Program-made: the position numbers and the translations under genes | Source: an uncultured Blautia sp. | GTDB lineage: Bacteria > Bacillota > Clostridia > Lachnospirales > Lachnospiraceae | Direction: 5' to 3' | NCBI GenBank assembly: GCA_946629475.1 | Contig: CAMOXX010000155.1 | Location: 1-6,570 of the forward strand | DNA length: 6,570 bases | Part shown: positions 5,569-6,570 of the stretch, in pieces | Layout of the letters: each line of letters begins with the position of its first letter | How positions within the stretch are numbered: position 1 is the stretch's first letter | Notes under the pieces: model-generated | The model's database searches: none | Seen by the model: only the letters and a program-made list of their open reading frames with translations | Told to the model about the DNA's origin: nothing

Positions 5569-6567
5569 ATGGAAGGCAAACAGATCAAAACTATCGGAGT
5601 TCTTACCAGCGGCGGTGATGCTCCCGGTATGAATGCCGCAATCCGTGCTGTTGTAAGGAGGGGACTTTCAAGCGGGCTGAATGTCAAGGGCATTTATAAA
5701 GGCTACAATGGTCTCCTGAATGAGGAAATTATCGATATGTCCGCAAAGGATGTATCGGACACAATCGAACGCGGCGGCACAATCCTCTATACGGCAAGAT
5801 GCGCGGAGTTCCGGACCGAGGACGGACAGATGCGCGGAGCGGAAATCTGCAGAAAGCACGGAATCGAGGGGCTGGTTGTAATCGGAGGCGACGGTTCGTT
5901 TGCCGGAGCCCAGAAGCTGGCAAACCTCGGCATCAACACAATCGGAGTTCCAGGAACAATCGACCTTGACATTGCATGTACCGAGTACACTATCGGCTTT
6001 GACACGGCGGTCAACACAGCGATGGAAGCGATCGACAAGGTCCGCGATACTTCCACATCTCATGAGAGGTGCAGTATTATCGAGGTTATGGGCCGCAATG
6101 CAGGCTACCTGGCCATGTGGTGCGGAATCGCGAACGGCGCGGAGGACGTGCTGATCCCCGAAAAATATGATTATGACGAGCAGAAGCTGATCAACAACAT
6201 TATTGACAGCCGTAAAAAAGGAAAAAAACATCATATTATTATTAACGCGGAGGGCATCGGACATTCTGAGGCCATGGCCAAGCGTCTGGAGGCTGCGACC
6301 GGAATCGAGACAAGGGCGACGATCCTCGGCCACATGCAGCGCGGCGGATCTCCCACCTGCAAGGACAGGGTGTATGCATCAATGATGGGAGCTCTGGCTG
6401 TTGACCTTCTTGTCGAAGGAAAATCGTGCCGTGTCGTCGGATACCGCCACGGCCAGTTTATGGATTTCGATATCAACGAGGCTCTTGCAATGAAGAAGAG
6501 CGTGGACAGTTATATGTGGGAGGTCTGCAATTCACTCTCGCACAATTATACAAAGAATAAAAAATAA
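5569..6567 (+). CDS. pfkA: ATP-dependent 6-phosphofructokinase
   Basis: Catalyses ATP-driven phosphorylation of fructose 6-phosphate to fructose 1,6-bisphosphate, the committed step of glycolysis, in the cytoplasm. The ATG at 5569 is preferred over the one at 5563: GGAGG (5556-5560) is 8 nt from the former but only 2 nt from the latter. The 332-aa length is close to the bacterial enzyme (about 320). Motifs: GVLTSGGDAPGMNAAIRAVV (10-29) with the GGD phosphate loop, ARCAEFRTEDG (76-86), VIGGDGSFAGA (104-114), GVPGTIDLDI (126-135) with catalytic Asp132, SHERCSIIEVMGRNAGYLA (164-182) with substrate Arg167, and GHMQRGGSP (254-262). Gly in GGDGS and Gly in PGTID are the residues that mark ATP rather than pyrophosphate use. 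The odd point is Leu133 (codon CTT, 5965-5967) where the family has Asn in TIDND. The C-terminus is a short basic tail. No paralog is visible in the window. Confidence 0.96.
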   Translation: MEGKQIKTIGVLTSGGDAPGMNAAIRAVVRRGLSSGLNVKGIYKGYNGLLNEEIIDMSAKDVSDTIERGGTILYTARCAEFRTEDGQMRGAEICRKHGIEGLVVIGGDGSFAGAQKLANLGINTIGVPGTIDLDIACTEYTIGFDTAVNTAMEAIDKVRDTSTSHERCSIIEVMGRNAGYLAMWCGIANGAEDVLIPEKYDYDEQKLINNIIDSRKKGKKHHIIINAEGIGHSEAMAKRLEAATGIETRATILGHMQRGGSPTCKDRVYASMMGALAVDLLVEGKSCRVVGYRHGQFMDFDINEALAMKKSVDSYMWEVCNSLSHNYTKNKK

Positions 6568-6570
6568 CTG

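Noticed and set aside
6222..6228. A-AAA-AAA slippery heptamer in phosphofructokinase that could give a -1 frameshift
   Set aside because: The -1 frame stops within a few codons, there is no obvious stimulatory hairpin, and A-rich Lys codons here are explained by the Lys-rich segment.

Overview
The window reads as ordinary chromosomal DNA from an anaerobic Firmicute, most likely a Lachnospiraceae-type gut clostridium. That is inference from several signs: strong AGGAGG-type ribosome binding sites, an HPr-like gene and an RsbW-like ATPase of clostridial type, clostridial-type 6-phosphofructokinase, moderate GC content by eye, and sigma-A-like promoters. No mobile element, CRISPR array, tRNA or rRNA was seen.

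Positions 78-3369 hold a complete polar amino acid ABC importer on the + strand: substrate-binding protein, two different permeases (219 and 279 aa) and an ATPase. The set of parts, and the N-terminally extended second permease, resemble the actinobacterial glutamate importer GluABCD. A near-perfect intrinsic terminator lies between the binding-protein gene and the first permease, so the binding protein is probably made in excess. The two permease genes overlap by 4 bp. After a hairpin-rich gap of 137 bp comes a class I glutamine amidotransferase-like hydrolase of the gamma-glutamyl-GABA hydrolase (PuuD/peptidase C26) type (3507-4289). The neighbourhood suggests import of glutamate or related compounds alongside hydrolysis of gamma-glutamyl compounds.

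Positions 4290-4398 are a convergent 3' region with a long hairpin and a cluster of GAACAG/CTGTTC repeats. A small HPr-like gene without a phosphorylatable His follows on the - strand (4399-4638). A 360-bp divergent region (4639-4998) holds candidate promoters for both directions. On the + strand lie an RsbW/SpoIIAB-like ATPase (4999-5406) and then, after a good sigma-A promoter, an ATP-dependent 6-phosphofructokinase (5569-6567) with an unusual Leu in its catalytic TIDND motif.

I did not find a convincing new multi-gene system. The points most worth checking are the TIDLD phosphofructokinase, the binding protein that lacks a lipobox, the asymmetric loss of charged residues in one permease, the intra-operon terminator, and the repeat cluster at 4348-4394.
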